From Paludibacter sp. (GTDB taxonomy: Bacteria; Bacteroidota; Bacteroidia; Bacteroidales; Paludibacteraceae), in contig NZ_WASO01000010.1 in assembly GCF_009712605.1 (NCBI RefSeq), positions 62,001 to 126,000 of the forward strand: 64,000 nucleotides of DNA. The letters are read 5' to 3'. How positions within the stretch are numbered: position 1 is the first letter of the stretch; each line of letters begins with the position of its first letter. Below the pieces are notes generated by a model. That model did no database searches, was not told where the DNA came from, and saw only the letters and a list, made by a program, of their open reading frames with translations. The position numbers and the translations under genes were made by a program. Of the stretch, positions 52,943 through 62,367 are shown in pieces.

Positions 52943-53890
52943 TCAATCCAACCGTAAATGAGGAAAACGTTGCAATAAATCTGCCTTACGCAGCAAAGTT
53001 TGCTTTCGGAAACGCGAATATTCTTCGGAATCAGGATTAAGAGGACGGTGGGACATTGCTCTGTTAATTTGCTCTACTTCCCGCATAGTCTCACGGGTAG
53101 ATTTATCAAAGCAACTGGCAACAAAACGATCCCAGATATAATCGATCGCCAACTCGGAGGGATGAAGCATGTCTGCCGCATAAAAGCGATAATCCCGCAA
53201 TTCGTCCATCATCAGCTCGTATGCAGGAAAATAAGCGACACCACAACTTTCTTTGAGCTGTTCGATGGCCAACAAGAGTGTAGCTTTACTCAATTGATTT
53301 TCATGAGCACCGTCTTTCCAGTGTCGTATAGGACTCACCGTAAAGAGAACCCTGAGATTCGGGTTAAGGCGTTTTAATTTTTGTAAAAGAGGAATCCAAA
53401 TAGACGTTATATCGTCAACCGACAGACGGGAACGCGTGAAGTATTTTTCCGGCACTTTATGACAATTAGCAACTACATTTTCATCATCACGTTTGCGATA
53501 AATCCATGCCGTACCAAACGTAACCAGTAAAACGCCACAATCGGAAAAACGTTCCGCAGCCGTAACAAACCGTTCATTTATTTTAGCCAGCGTTTCACCG
53601 GCAGTTACAGCCGAAAAACTACCATGATGTGCATAGCTATGCCACAACCCATTGTATTGAAATAATTCTGCTTCCGTAAATGAATTGCCGCTCATCAAAC
53701 GCTCAAGAGAAGATGCGATGGAGAGTGGATTATACAAAATCCCAAAAGGATTCACATCACTTTCGAAACCATATTGCCGCAACCGCTCTCCCATGTTTTC
53801 AGCAAAACATGAACCCATAGTAAGTAACGGTCTGTCGTAGGTAACAGATATTAACGGAGACGGGATTGATATTTCGGTAATCAGTTTCAT
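52943..53890 (-). CDS. GSCFA domain protein
   Basis: A 315-residue protein of the GSCFA family, an SGNH-like fold common in Bacteroidetes. The name-giving motif TMGSCFAENMG (residues 24-34) contains the presumed nucleophile Ser. Further blocks are NPFGILYNP, VTFGTAWIY, VSPIRHWKDG and YFPAYELMMDELRDYRFYAADMLHPSELA, whose DMLHP is the likely Asp/His pair near residue 240. Reaction unknown; esterase-type chemistry is inferred. Cytoplasmic, no signal. It lies 125 bases upstream of no other minus-strand gene and downstream of pepD. Confidence 0.88.
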   Translation of the reverse strand: MKLITEISIPSPLISVTYDRPLLTMGSCFAENMGERLRQYGFESDVNPFGILYNPLSIASSLERLMSGNSFTEAELFQYNGLWHSYAHHGSFSAVTAGETLAKINERFVTAAERFSDCGVLLVTFGTAWIYRKRDDENVVANCHKVPEKYFTRSRLSVDDITSIWIPLLQKLKRLNPNLRVLFTVSPIRHWKDGAHENQLSKATLLLAIEQLKESCGVAYFPAYELMMDELRDYRFYAADMLHPSELAIDYIWDRFVASCFDKSTRETMREVEQINRAMSHRPLNPDSEEYSRFRKQTLLRKADLLQRFPHLRLD

Positions 53891-54015
53891 AAGAATCTCA
53901 GAGATTGGGGTTCAGGAAGCAAAAATCAGAGATAAGCAATCGCTTGTAAAAATAAGGCAAAAATAACACCATACAGATTCCTCATCCCTGATTTTTGATT
54001 CTCGGTCCCTTATCA

Positions 54016-55467
54016 TTATAGCTTTCTCAGCACTTCAATCAGCAACTGCCAGAATTTTTGAGTTGCTTCAATATCGAGACGTTCAAACGGAGAGTGAGCA
54101 CCCCGAATGGTTGGTCCGAAAGAGACCATATCCCAATGCGGATATTTTTCAAGAAACAAACCGCATTCCAAACCTGCATGGATCGCTCTTACGTGAGGTA
54201 CATTTCCAAAGAGGCGTTCGTAGGCATCTACAGTAACTTTTACTACCGGAGAATTGGGATTCGGTTTCCAACCCGGGTATCCTTCACCATGCTTCACAGA
54301 GGCTCCCGCCAGTGTAAACACGCTATTAACCATAGCCGCCACATTGTGTTTGGCCGACTCTATCGAACTGCGCTGACTGGTTGTTATAACAATATTATTA
54401 TTCCCGTCAAATTTCACAGAAGCAAGATTTGTGGAAGTCTCAACCAAACCCTGAAGTTCATCGCTCATACGGATAACACCGTGAGGACAGGCATACAATG
54501 CATTGAACAACAAATCGCTGGTTTTTTTGTCAACAACCGTAGCCGGTGCATTTTCCGACTCAAGTTCCAAGCAAATACCGGGCTCTTTCAGCAACAGTTC
54601 ACCCTCTACATCGGTAATATAATGATTAAAATCAATCCTCAATTGTTCTTTCTGATCGAATGGAATACCGATAAGAGCATGAGCTTCACGTGCAATAGCG
54701 TTACGGAGATTACCGCCATTAAAGTCGGCCAGGCGCAATTCTGTTTTACGTGCTTGCTGCCACAAGAAACGATTAAGTATCTTATTGGCATTTCCCAATC
54801 CTTTTTCTATGTCGTCACCGGAATGCCCGCCTTTCAGTCCTTTCACACTGATGGTAGCCCAAAAATAGTTCTTGGGAGCCATGGCAGGTGTGTACGCCAA
54901 AGTCGCCACCGTGTCGATACCACCGGCACAGCCGATAAAAATCTCACCGTCTTCTTCCGAATCCAGATTAAGGAGCACACTTCCTTTCAAAGCATTAGCA
55001 CTCAAAGCTGCTGCCCCTGTAAGCCCAGTTTCTTCGTCAACGGTAAACAGACATTCAATCGGGCCATGTTCTATATTATCGGAAGCCAATACCGCTAACG
55101 CAGCAGCGATGCCAATTCCATTGTCAGCGCCAAGAGTGGTTCCTTTGGCTTTCAACCAGTTATCTTCAATAAAAATATCTATCGGATCATTTTCGAAATC
55201 ATGGGTCACATCGCTATTCTTCTCACACACCATATCAACGTGTGCCTGAAGAATTACAGCTGGTGATTTCTCTTTGCCGGCAGTTGCCCCTTTACGCATA
55301 ATCACGTTTCCGGCTGAATCAACCGTTGTTTCAACACCTAACTTTTCGCCGGTCGCTCTCAAATAGGCAATAATTTTTGCCTCTTTTTTTGAAGGGCGAG
55401 GAACCTGGCGAATCTCATCAAAGAAGCTCCAAAGAAGCTTCGGTTCTAAATCATTAAATACTGACAT
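54016..55467 (-). CDS. pepD: Cytosol non-specific dipeptidase PepD (M20 family)
   Basis: A dinuclear-zinc dipeptidase, also called aminoacyl-histidine dipeptidase or Xaa-His dipeptidase. The 483 residues show ILQAHVDMVCEK (His/Asp metal ligands, about residues 74-85), TLGADNGIGIAAALA, TVDEETGLTGA with the catalytic Glu, and HAGLECGLF near the end. An intervening lid domain runs from about 190 to 380. Start is ATG with a well-formed promoter upstream. It completes cytoplasmic digestion of short peptides. Confidence 0.94.
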   Translation of the reverse strand: MSVFNDLEPKLLWSFFDEIRQVPRPSKKEAKIIAYLRATGEKLGVETTVDSAGNVIMRKGATAGKEKSPAVILQAHVDMVCEKNSDVTHDFENDPIDIFIEDNWLKAKGTTLGADNGIGIAAALAVLASDNIEHGPIECLFTVDEETGLTGAAALSANALKGSVLLNLDSEEDGEIFIGCAGGIDTVATLAYTPAMAPKNYFWATISVKGLKGGHSGDDIEKGLGNANKILNRFLWQQARKTELRLADFNGGNLRNAIAREAHALIGIPFDQKEQLRIDFNHYITDVEGELLLKEPGICLELESENAPATVVDKKTSDLLFNALYACPHGVIRMSDELQGLVETSTNLASVKFDGNNNIVITTSQRSSIESAKHNVAAMVNSVFTLAGASVKHGEGYPGWKPNPNSPVVKVTVDAYERLFGNVPHVRAIHAGLECGLFLEKYPHWDMVSFGPTIRGAHSPFERLDIEATQKFWQLLIEVLRKL

Positions 55468-55525
55468 GATATTATTTTTTTGTTTTTTGTGTAGTCTGTG
55501 AATGTTTCAGACGACATTCCATACG

Positions 55526-55555
55526 CAAAGGTAACAAGAATGAGTGACAAACAAA
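55526..55555 (-). promoter_or_regulatory. pepD promoter
   Basis: On the minus strand TTTG (55552-55555) and TACCTTTG (55526-55533) stand 18 bases apart, matching the Bacteroidetes -33/-7 pair. The ATG is about 58 bases downstream. Confidence 0.55.
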
Positions 55556-55561
55556 CACAAA

Positions 55562-55586
55562 AAAGCCCCCGATAATACCGGAGGCT
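55562..55586 (-). terminator. Terminator of the glycosyltransferase gene
   Basis: An imperfect stem of AAGCCCCCG with CCGGAGGCTT around ATAATA, followed on the minus strand by a run of T. It begins 23 bases beyond the stop of the glycosyltransferase. Confidence 0.65.
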
Positions 55587-55608
55587 TTACATATAAAAAA
55601 GCGCTGCT

Positions 55609-56769
55609 TTATTTCCACTTAAAGATACTCTTCTTGCTAAACATTTTGATATAAAGACTTATCAGCGGTAATATTATATCAAACATCAGAAGAGAAAAAT
55701 AAAATTTTCGTTCATTAAACTGCTTGGCAATTTTATTGACAACGACCAGCTGCACAGCATAACGCATCAACAAGAACAGACCGGCTGCAGCGCCGAATAT
55801 CCATGGAGATAAAATGGCAATTGCACAAATCAGTGCATAAAACAATCCTCTTGATGCCACTTCAACTCCAATACGCAACAAACCATCTGCTTTATAGAAA
55901 GACGATGTCGACAAATGTCTTTCTTTCTGACGGAACCAGCTCCTGTAAGTAGACTTCGGAACTGACCATGTAACACTGTCAGCCGATATTTCCACCCGGG
56001 TATTGTATTCGTTTGCACCGTTATTCACAAACAGATCGTCATCGCCCGACTGAATGCCAAGTGATTTGGAAAAGCCTTTCATTCTCACAAAAGTTTCCTT
56101 CCGGTACGCCATATTCCGTCCCACACCCATGTATGGATGCCCGTTGAGAGCATAACCCAGCGATTGCATACCGATAAAAAGTGTATCAAATGAGATCAGT
56201 CGGCTCATGAAACCTTTTTCGTGCATATATGCCCCATAACCAAGTACGAATTCAGTACTTTGAGTAAAATTGCGGGCCATATTTTCAATCCACTTGTTGC
56301 TGGCCGGTTTGCAATCTGCATCCGTAAACAACAGCACATCAAACTTTGCAGCCTTAATTCCGATGGTCAGTCCGAGCTTTTTGGTACTACGAATATTGGC
56401 ATTCTCAGGAACAAAAGTGCGATAAAGATTCGGATATGTTAGGCTTAACTCCTGAAGCAAATCGGAAGTTTCATCGGTGGAGCCGTCATTTACAACAATC
56501 ACCTCAAAGCAGGGATAATCCTGTTCAAGGATCGCAGGAAGAAACTGACGCAGGTTCTCCGATTCGTTCTTTGCACAAATAATCACAGACACAGGAGGAA
56601 GATTCTCTACAAACGGAACAATGCCGTTGTCTCTTTTCTTCCTGTATTTAATAATAGATGCGAAGTGATAACTATAATAGTAAATCTGTATTCCAAACAC
56701 TACCAACAAAACGGCCATCAAACAATAGTCGATTGCCGTCAAACGTTGTAGAGAGGCTAAAATATTCAT
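55609..56769 (-). CDS. Membrane-anchored family 2 glycosyltransferase
   Basis: 386 residues of a processive-looking GT2 enzyme. N-terminal helix (about 15-35), then a cytoplasmic GT-A domain with VSVIICAKNESENLRQFL, VVNDGSTDETSDLL (about 93-106), FTDADCKPAS with the metal-binding D-x-D, GDDDLFVN, and RSWFRQKERH in the position of the QxxRW-like motif. Two or three helices close the protein (about 300-360). Product unknown; envelope polysaccharide or glycolipid is likely. It lies 57 bases downstream of lysA on the same strand. Confidence 0.85.
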   Translation of the reverse strand: MNILASLQRLTAIDYCLMAVLLVVFGIQIYYYSYHFASIIKYRKKRDNGIVPFVENLPPVSVIICAKNESENLRQFLPAILEQDYPCFEVIVVNDGSTDETSDLLQELSLTYPNLYRTFVPENANIRSTKKLGLTIGIKAAKFDVLLFTDADCKPASNKWIENMARNFTQSTEFVLGYGAYMHEKGFMSRLISFDTLFIGMQSLGYALNGHPYMGVGRNMAYRKETFVRMKGFSKSLGIQSGDDDLFVNNGANEYNTRVEISADSVTWSVPKSTYRSWFRQKERHLSTSSFYKADGLLRIGVEVASRGLFYALICAIAILSPWIFGAAAGLFLLMRYAVQLVVVNKIAKQFNERKFYFSLLMFDIILPLISLYIKMFSKKSIFKWK

Positions 56770-56826
56770 CTCGATTTATCTTCAGCAAATTTAATTTTTC
56801 AGATGATTGCCTGTCGTTTCAAAAAC

Positions 56827-57984
56827 TCAATCCTGATCGGAATAATAAACTCCGGGCAATTTTCTCAGGTTATAGCGGGAAGCCATAATTTCGCCATACG
56901 CACCTGCTGAACGAAGAGCAATCAAATCTCCGCGTTTTGTTCCGTTGAGCATACGGGCTGTTCCAAATGTATCGGACGATTCGCAAATCGGGCCTACAAC
57001 ATCATACGGTTCAAATGCTTCGTCAGATGTGATGTTCTCAATATGATGATATGCCTGATAAAGAGCAGGACGAATCAGGTCGGTCATACCGGCATCCACA
57101 ATCGCGAATTTCTTTGTTGTTCCTTCTTTTACGTAAAGCACCTTGGTGATCAGGCTACCGCAAGACGCCACCATGGCACGTCCCAGCTCGAAGTGAAGCT
57201 GTTGGCCGGGGCGCAGTTGCAAATGATTATGGAATACTTTGAAGTATGCTTCAAAATCGGAAATAGGAACATGATTAGGATGTTGGTAATTAATTCCCAA
57301 ACCGCCACCTACATTGACATGTTCCAGTTTGAATCCTTTTTGTTCGAAGAAATCCTGAATTTCGTTAACACGAACGCAAAGATTCTGGAATGGACACATA
57401 TCGGTGATCTGAGAACCAATATGGAAATGGATTCCAACCAGTTCTACATTGGTTAGTGTTTTCAGCAGGTCTACCACCTTGTTCATATCCTCCATATTGA
57501 AACCGAACTTATTCTCGTTCAGGCCGGTAGTAATATAGTGGTGAGTATGAGCATCCACATTAGGATTGATGCGCAGAGCCACACGGGCTTTTTTGCCTTT
57601 GGCAGCTGCCAGTTCGTCAATTACTTCCAGTTCGGGAATCGATTCTGCATTGAAACAGAAAATATCGTTGTCCAGCCCGAGGTTGATTTCCCAGTCGGCC
57701 TTACCGACTCCGGCAAATACCACTTTTTCGGCAGGGAAACCGGCTTTGATAGAAGCTTCCACTTCGCCGCCACTCACACAATCGGCACCGAAACCGGCCT
57801 TAGCTATCGTTTCGAGAATACGGTCGTTAGCATTTGCTTTCACCGCATAATGAACATGATAGCCATAACGTTCGGCTTCTGTTTTTGCAGCCTCGAGGTT
57901 CTGCTTCAACAATTGCAGATCATAAAAATAAAAGGGTGTTTCAACCACCCTCAGTTTATCGACAGGAAAAGATCCTTTTACCAT
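56827..57984 (-). CDS. lysA: Diaminopimelate decarboxylase LysA
   Basis: Decarboxylates meso-diaminopimelate to L-lysine with PLP. The 385 residues show the PLP lysine in HYAVKANANDRI (Lys48 region), HFHIGSQI, the phosphate-binding GGGLGINY, FELGRAMVASCG, and CESSDTF with the catalytic Cys from the partner subunit. Length is at the short end of the family, as usual in Bacteroidetes. The next upstream gene is lysC, first enzyme of the same pathway, 122 bases away on the same strand. Confidence 0.95.
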   Translation of the reverse strand: MVKGSFPVDKLRVVETPFYFYDLQLLKQNLEAAKTEAERYGYHVHYAVKANANDRILETIAKAGFGADCVSGGEVEASIKAGFPAEKVVFAGVGKADWEINLGLDNDIFCFNAESIPELEVIDELAAAKGKKARVALRINPNVDAHTHHYITTGLNENKFGFNMEDMNKVVDLLKTLTNVELVGIHFHIGSQITDMCPFQNLCVRVNEIQDFFEQKGFKLEHVNVGGGLGINYQHPNHVPISDFEAYFKVFHNHLQLRPGQQLHFELGRAMVASCGSLITKVLYVKEGTTKKFAIVDAGMTDLIRPALYQAYHHIENITSDEAFEPYDVVGPICESSDTFGTARMLNGTKRGDLIALRSAGAYGEIMASRYNLRKLPGVYYSDQD

Positions 57985-58106
57985 AGATTCTATATTTTAA
58001 CATGCCAATATACAAACTACGCTTAGCAAAGCTAATATGCCAATTACCCGACTCTGTGGAATCGACTAATTGACATATTGGTAATCAGTTTATCAGCAAA
58101 TTATTA

Positions 58107-59417
58107 TTATTCAAAGATTGACTGTAGCGCCTGAAGCGCTTTAATCTTATCCTCTTTATTAACAAGGAATGAAATATTATAATTACTTCCTCCGTAAGAA
58201 ACCATACGAACCGGGACATCTTTGAGGGCGTTCACCACAATAGCCTGAAGACCTACGTATTCGTGATACAGATCGCCAACCACGCAGATAATCACCATAT
58301 CTTTTTCAACGGTCACCGTTCCCAGCTTCTTCAGGTCGTTAACGATCTCTTCGAGATGTTTTGTCTTATCAATAGTAACCGAAACACCAACTTCAGAGGT
58401 AGTTACGAGATCGACGGGAGTCTGGTAGCTTTCGAAAATCTCGAATACCTTACGCATGAAACCATACGCGAGCAACATACGGCCCGATTTGATTTTTATC
58501 GCGGTAATTCCATCTTTTGCAGCTACAGCCTTGATTTTTCCGTGTTCTGTTTCATTCGAAATCAGCGTACCCGGAGCTGTCGGATCCATCGTATTCAAAA
58601 GACGAACAGGAATATTGCTCAGTTTAGCGGGCAACACACATGTCGGGTGAAGAATTTTAGCACCGAAATAAGCCAACTCGGCGGCTTCTTCGAAATGCAG
58701 ATTACGAACCGGTTTGGTACCTTCCACAAAACGGGGATCGTTATTGTGCATACCGTCTATATCGGTCCAGATCTGAACCTCTTCAGCATCGATAGCAGCA
58801 CCCAGCAAAGAAGCGGTATAATCACTGCCTCCGCGTTGCAGATTGTCGATTTCGCCGTAGAAATTACGACAAATATAGCCCTGTGTGATATAGATTTCTG
58901 CATCAGGATTCAACTGCAATTGCTTTGCAATATTTTCGCGGATGTAGACATTGTCAGGTTCTCCGTTTTTATCAGTTTTCACCATTTCCAAAGCAGGCAA
59001 CAAAACCGATTTCACACCGATCTCTTTCAGATAAATGTTCATCATTGTGGTTGAGAGCATCTCGCCCTGAGCCAAAATGATTTTTTCTTCGAAAAGAGTA
59101 AAAATACTTTTCGAGAATGTACGGATATAGTTAAGCAGTTTTTTTATTTCGACTTCTGCTTCTTGTCTGGTTTCGTCAGCAGCGTAAAGTTCTTTGATTG
59201 TATTCAAATACTTTTTTTCCAGCGCGTTGATTACTTCCAGGGCTCCTACCGGATTCTTTTTGTAGAAATAGTCTGATATTTCCACCAAAGTGTTGGTTGT
59301 GCCCGACATAGCCGACAGTACTACAAGATTTTGATTACCATCACAAATCAACTTTGCAACATCCTTGAAGCGTTGAGCCGACCCTACAGACGTTCCTCCA
59401 AATTTTAATACCTTCAT
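58107..59417 (-). CDS. lysC: Aspartate kinase LysC (monofunctional)
   Basis: Phosphorylates aspartate, the entry to lysine, threonine, methionine and diaminopimelate. The 436 residues contain KFGGTSVGSAQRFKDV (residues 4-19), the substrate-binding ILAQGEMLSTTMM and FTRGGSDYTA-type LQRGGSDYTASLLG, then two ACT domains (about 300-436), the regulatory part where lysine or threonine would bind. There is no homoserine dehydrogenase domain. A -7-like TATATTTG lies upstream (59462-59469, minus). It forms a probable unit with lysA. Confidence 0.95.
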   Translation of the reverse strand: MKVLKFGGTSVGSAQRFKDVAKLICDGNQNLVVLSAMSGTTNTLVEISDYFYKKNPVGALEVINALEKKYLNTIKELYAADETRQEAEVEIKKLLNYIRTFSKSIFTLFEEKIILAQGEMLSTTMMNIYLKEIGVKSVLLPALEMVKTDKNGEPDNVYIRENIAKQLQLNPDAEIYITQGYICRNFYGEIDNLQRGGSDYTASLLGAAIDAEEVQIWTDIDGMHNNDPRFVEGTKPVRNLHFEEAAELAYFGAKILHPTCVLPAKLSNIPVRLLNTMDPTAPGTLISNETEHGKIKAVAAKDGITAIKIKSGRMLLAYGFMRKVFEIFESYQTPVDLVTTSEVGVSVTIDKTKHLEEIVNDLKKLGTVTVEKDMVIICVVGDLYHEYVGLQAIVVNALKDVPVRMVSYGGSNYNISFLVNKEDKIKALQALQSIFE

Positions 59418-59519
59418 TTTCTGAAAAATAGTGGTGTTCTGTTTGTTTTTGAAAAATCATGCAAATATAACCTTTTTCCCCGACTTTCAAGGCAAAAAAG
59501 TGAACAAAATAAACCGTTT

Positions 59520-59562
59520 AAGCAGGTTTACTCCCAGACAGGAATGATCGACAAACCTGCTT
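59520..59562 (-). terminator. Hairpin after the glutaredoxin gene
   Basis: AAGCAGGTTT (59520-59529) pairs perfectly with AAACCTGCTT (59553-59562), loop of 23 bases, right at the end of the minus-strand gene at 59563. The following T-run is weak. Confidence 0.55.
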
Positions 59563-59826
59563 TTAACTCCGTTTCAGGACATCGTCGAACAAAGCTTTCA
59601 CCTCTTCCTGATAAATTCCGCCTTCATGCAGCTTTTCATCTCCGAGATAAAAAGTCGGCACATAGTAATAATCGAATGAATCGGCGCGCTCTTTTTCTAT
59701 GTTTTCGTCCACAACTTCGAGTTCAATCTCTTTGTATGCTCCGTCCTTTTTCAGTTCGTCGATATAGCTCAGCGCTCGGCGACAAAACGGACAGGTTTCC
59801 TGTATAAATAATGTTAATTTAGGCAT
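59563..59826 (-). CDS. Glutaredoxin-like thiol protein
   Basis: 87 residues of a thioredoxin-fold protein: LFIQETCPFCRRALSYI with the CPFC redox site at about residues 12-15, then the cis-Pro in YYVPTFYLGD and the glycine pair in HEGGIYQEEV. Such short glutaredoxins reduce mixed disulfides or serve small redox partners. The acidic middle (DENIEKERADSFD) is unusual and may set partner choice. Cytoplasmic. Confidence 0.88.
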   Translation of the reverse strand: MPKLTLFIQETCPFCRRALSYIDELKKDGAYKEIELEVVDENIEKERADSFDYYYVPTFYLGDEKLHEGGIYQEEVKALFDDVLKRS

Positions 59827-60384
59827 AAATTTGATTTACAATTTAAACATTTACGATTGACCATTTAGGAATCTAAGGCTTGGAGATTTCTGATTTCAAA
59901 ATTCCAAGACTTCAATATTGAGCGCCACTCTGTCTGTGATTCAAAATTCAACAAAGCATTCAGTTCTCCAACGTTCAGGGCTAAAGCCAATTCTGGATAA
60001 TCATCAGGGAGGCTGTCTAAAAAGGCAATGTTGCTATTAATAAACTTATAAACAGAAAGACAATCTCATTTTTACACCCCTAAATCCCCTGGAGGGGACT
60101 TTTACGCCAATAAAAATAGCAGATTTATAGCCCCTTCAGGCTTATTAGTAGTGACATCGTAGATCGTCAGTGGGTTTGGGGTAAAAAACAAACAATGATC
60201 CACTTTCGATTCGTAAGTTATTACAAAACCAATATCCCTTTTGAAACAGTCTCTTTAATAACTTGCTATGAAAAGGATCACCTTAAAAGCCTTAGATTAA
60301 ATCCTCAAATTTTCAAATTTCCACATTCCCAAATCTCCAAATCCTCAAATTTCCAAATTGGCACATTGGCTTATTAGCACATTG
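59827..60384. repeat. Gene-free gap full of dispersed repeats
   Basis: No supported gene in 558 bases. It has word-like stretches of the kind AAATCTCCAAATCCTCAAAT (60299-60384 is almost only CAAATTTC, CACATTCC and CAAATCTCC words), a TTTTTACACCCCTAAATCCC...GGAGGGGACTT palindromic C/G block (about 60070-60105), and a GATTTATAGCCCCTTCAGGC block (60121-60140). All are intergenic repeat types common in Bacteroidetes. patB ends directly at their right edge. Confidence 0.6.
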
Positions 60385-61554
60385 TCACATTGACTTCACC
60401 GCTTTTTCGATGCGCTGCATGGCTTCGATTACCAACGAACGGGGGCAACCCACGTTAATGCGTTGATGACCTTCTCCACCGGGACCGAAGGTTGGTCCGT
60501 CATTCAGTCCAAGACCGGCTTTGTCGATAATCAGTTTTCGCAAAGCGTCATTACTCAATCCCAGTTCCGAAAAGTCGATCCACACCAGAAACGACGATTC
60601 GGGCATCATCGCTTTTACTCCCGGAATATTTTTATCGCAATAATCGACAACTGTACGGGCATTGCCTTCGAGATAATCAACCATCTGACCGAGCCACTCC
60701 TCACCCTGTGTATAAGCAGCTTCCGTCGCCACAAATCCGAACAGGTTCACATGCAGATCGACATGCTCCATCGCAGCTTCAAATTTACGACGCAAGGTCG
60801 GATTCGGAATCACATAATACGAATTGATAAGCCCCGGAACGTTAAACGTTTTGCTCGGCGACATAAAAGTAACCGAATTATCGCGGGCCGTGTCGGAAAT
60901 CGAGGCAAACGGGATATGCCGGAAAGCATGATAGGTCATGTCGGCATGAATCTCGTCGGAAATGATCAAAACGCCTTTCGAAGCGCACATTTCAGCCAGT
61001 CTTTCAAGCGTTTCTCTGCTCCACACACGTCCACCGGGATTGTGCGGGTGACAGAGAATAAATAACTTCGCATTATCGCTCAACTGTTTTTCCAGCAGTT
61101 CGAAATCCATTTCATACTTACCGTCAATCTCTTTCAACGGATTATAAACCACTTCACGACCGTTACCGTTGGGCACTTTAAAGAAGGGCGGATAAACCGG
61201 CGGTTGCACAATTACCTTATCGCCGGGCTGTGTAAACGTATTCACCGCAAAGCCCAATCCCGTCACGATGCCAGGCACAAAACCGAACCATTCTGCATCG
61301 GCCTCCCAACCGTAACGGCGCTTTTGCCAGTCGGCACATATCTTTTTCAAACTGAGAGGAGGAACCGTATAGCCAAGAATCTCGTGTTCAAGGCGTTCTT
61401 TCAAAGCATCGGTAATAAATCGTGGCGTACGAAAATCCATATCCGCCACCCACATGGGAATTACGTTCTCCGTTCCGAACACCTTTTCTCTCAGGTCGTA
61501 TTTATAACAGCTCGTATTTTCTCTGTCTATTTGTTCATCAAAATTATATTTCAT
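60385..61554 (-). CDS. patB: PatB/MalY-type PLP aminotransferase, C-S lyase
   Basis: 389 residues of a fold-type I PLP enzyme. Seen are the N-terminal ENTSCYKYD and IPMWVADMDFRTP (typical of MalY/PatB), FVPGIVTGLGFAVNTFTQPGD, CHPHNPGGRVWS with the PLP-contacting Asn, ISDEIHADMTY with the Asp, SPSKTFNVPGL with the PLP lysine, and RINVGCPRS near the end. This type usually cleaves cystathionine to homocysteine, or acts as cystathionine beta-lyase. I call patB for the family, not a proven substrate. Confidence 0.88.
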   Translation of the reverse strand: MKYNFDEQIDRENTSCYKYDLREKVFGTENVIPMWVADMDFRTPRFITDALKERLEHEILGYTVPPLSLKKICADWQKRRYGWEADAEWFGFVPGIVTGLGFAVNTFTQPGDKVIVQPPVYPPFFKVPNGNGREVVYNPLKEIDGKYEMDFELLEKQLSDNAKLFILCHPHNPGGRVWSRETLERLAEMCASKGVLIISDEIHADMTYHAFRHIPFASISDTARDNSVTFMSPSKTFNVPGLINSYYVIPNPTLRRKFEAAMEHVDLHVNLFGFVATEAAYTQGEEWLGQMVDYLEGNARTVVDYCDKNIPGVKAMMPESSFLVWIDFSELGLSNDALRKLIIDKAGLGLNDGPTFGPGGEGHQRINVGCPRSLVIEAMQRIEKAVKSM

Positions 61555-62283
61555 TGTCTTGTCTGATTTATGAAGAGCAAATTTACTCTTTTTGAACCGG
61601 AAATCACCGATATTTGGAATCTATTTAACAACATACCGTTGCTTTGGCACTCAGAGTTCGTCTTGATCTTTCGGGACTAAAATATTTTCATCCCATTTTT
61701 TGCTTGCCGCCCCTCCCAACCTCCCCTAAATGGGAGGAATTCGTCCTTAAAATGAGAAAATTTTGTGCATTGTGCAAAGTTACAGCCCCCATTTGGGGAA
61801 TCGAAGATCAGCGAAGCTAATGGGGGTCAAAAATAAAAAATCAAGATGACTTCTTTCAAAAACAACATTCCCGTTTCTGCATTTTTTAAAAATGATTATC
61901 TGATATTTTGCCTAATGGCTTGAAAAGCTACATTTTCATAACCGCAGGTCTGTGACCTGCGTGCAGACATAGCTTGAACCCAGGCGACCTGAAAGGTCGG
62001 ACTTTACTAAAAGTAATGCCTTTCAGGCATAGAAGGGCGGGGCCTTGACAACCCGTAAGCCATTGGCTTACGGTTATGAAAATCTCGTCTTTCAGACGAC
62101 ATAAAACTCAATTAGGTGACATATCAGATAATCATTTCACAAAATAAAAATCACATGCCTCCGTTAATCAGTCACAACAACAGACAAAGTTTTACGTATC
62201 CAATTAAAAGATTATCGTCCTAAAAGCGCCATCCCGATTGAAAAGTGAGCACCCGACCCAAGGATGCAAAAATTAAACAACCC
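61555..62283. other. Gene-free gap with C-rich palindromes
   Basis: About 730 bases without a supported gene. Features found: hairpin CCTCCC/GGGAGG (61720-61725 with 61732-61737), CCCCCAT/ATGGGGG pairing across 61786-61826, and the five-hairpin element listed separately at 61932-62098. Between them the DNA is AT-rich. The manC promoter begins at 62284. Confidence 0.6.
61932..62098. repeat. Five-hairpin palindromic element with perfect outer inverted repeat
   Basis: Outer arms ATTTTCATAACCG (61932-61944) and CGGTTATGAAAAT (62071-62083) are perfect inverted copies. Inside: CGCAGGTC/GACCTGCG (61943-61950 with 61954-61961), CGACCT/AGGTCG (61985-61990 with 61994-61999), ATGCCT/AGGCAT (62016-62021 with 62025-62030), CCGTAAGCCA/TGGCTTACGG (62053-62062 with 62064-62073); a fifth, GTCTTTCAGAC, follows at 62087-62097. 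No open frame spans it. This looks like a MITE or REP-type mobile palindrome. Confidence 0.65.
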
Positions 62284-62314
62284 TTTGGGTGATACAAAAA
62301 ATAGTGTAACTTTG
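62284..62314 (+). promoter_or_regulatory. manC promoter
   Basis: TTTG (62284-62287 contains CTTTG) and TAACTTTG (62307-62314) are separated by 19 bases, a textbook Bacteroidetes -33/-7 pair. The ATG is 54 bases downstream. Confidence 0.65.
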
Positions 62315-62367
62315 CTTGCATAACCAACATAAAACAACAATCTTATATTCAATTGGTTAAAAAAACT

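Noticed and set aside
53921-53996. AAAAATCAG/CTGATTTTT inverted pair between the GSCFA gene and pepD
   Set aside because: The loop is nearly 60 bases and there is no T-run at the right place; it looks like word-like intergenic DNA, not a terminator.
54058-55098. 346-codon open frame on the plus strand
   Set aside because: Antisense of pepD, which is a well-supported enzyme; the shadow has no recognisable motif.
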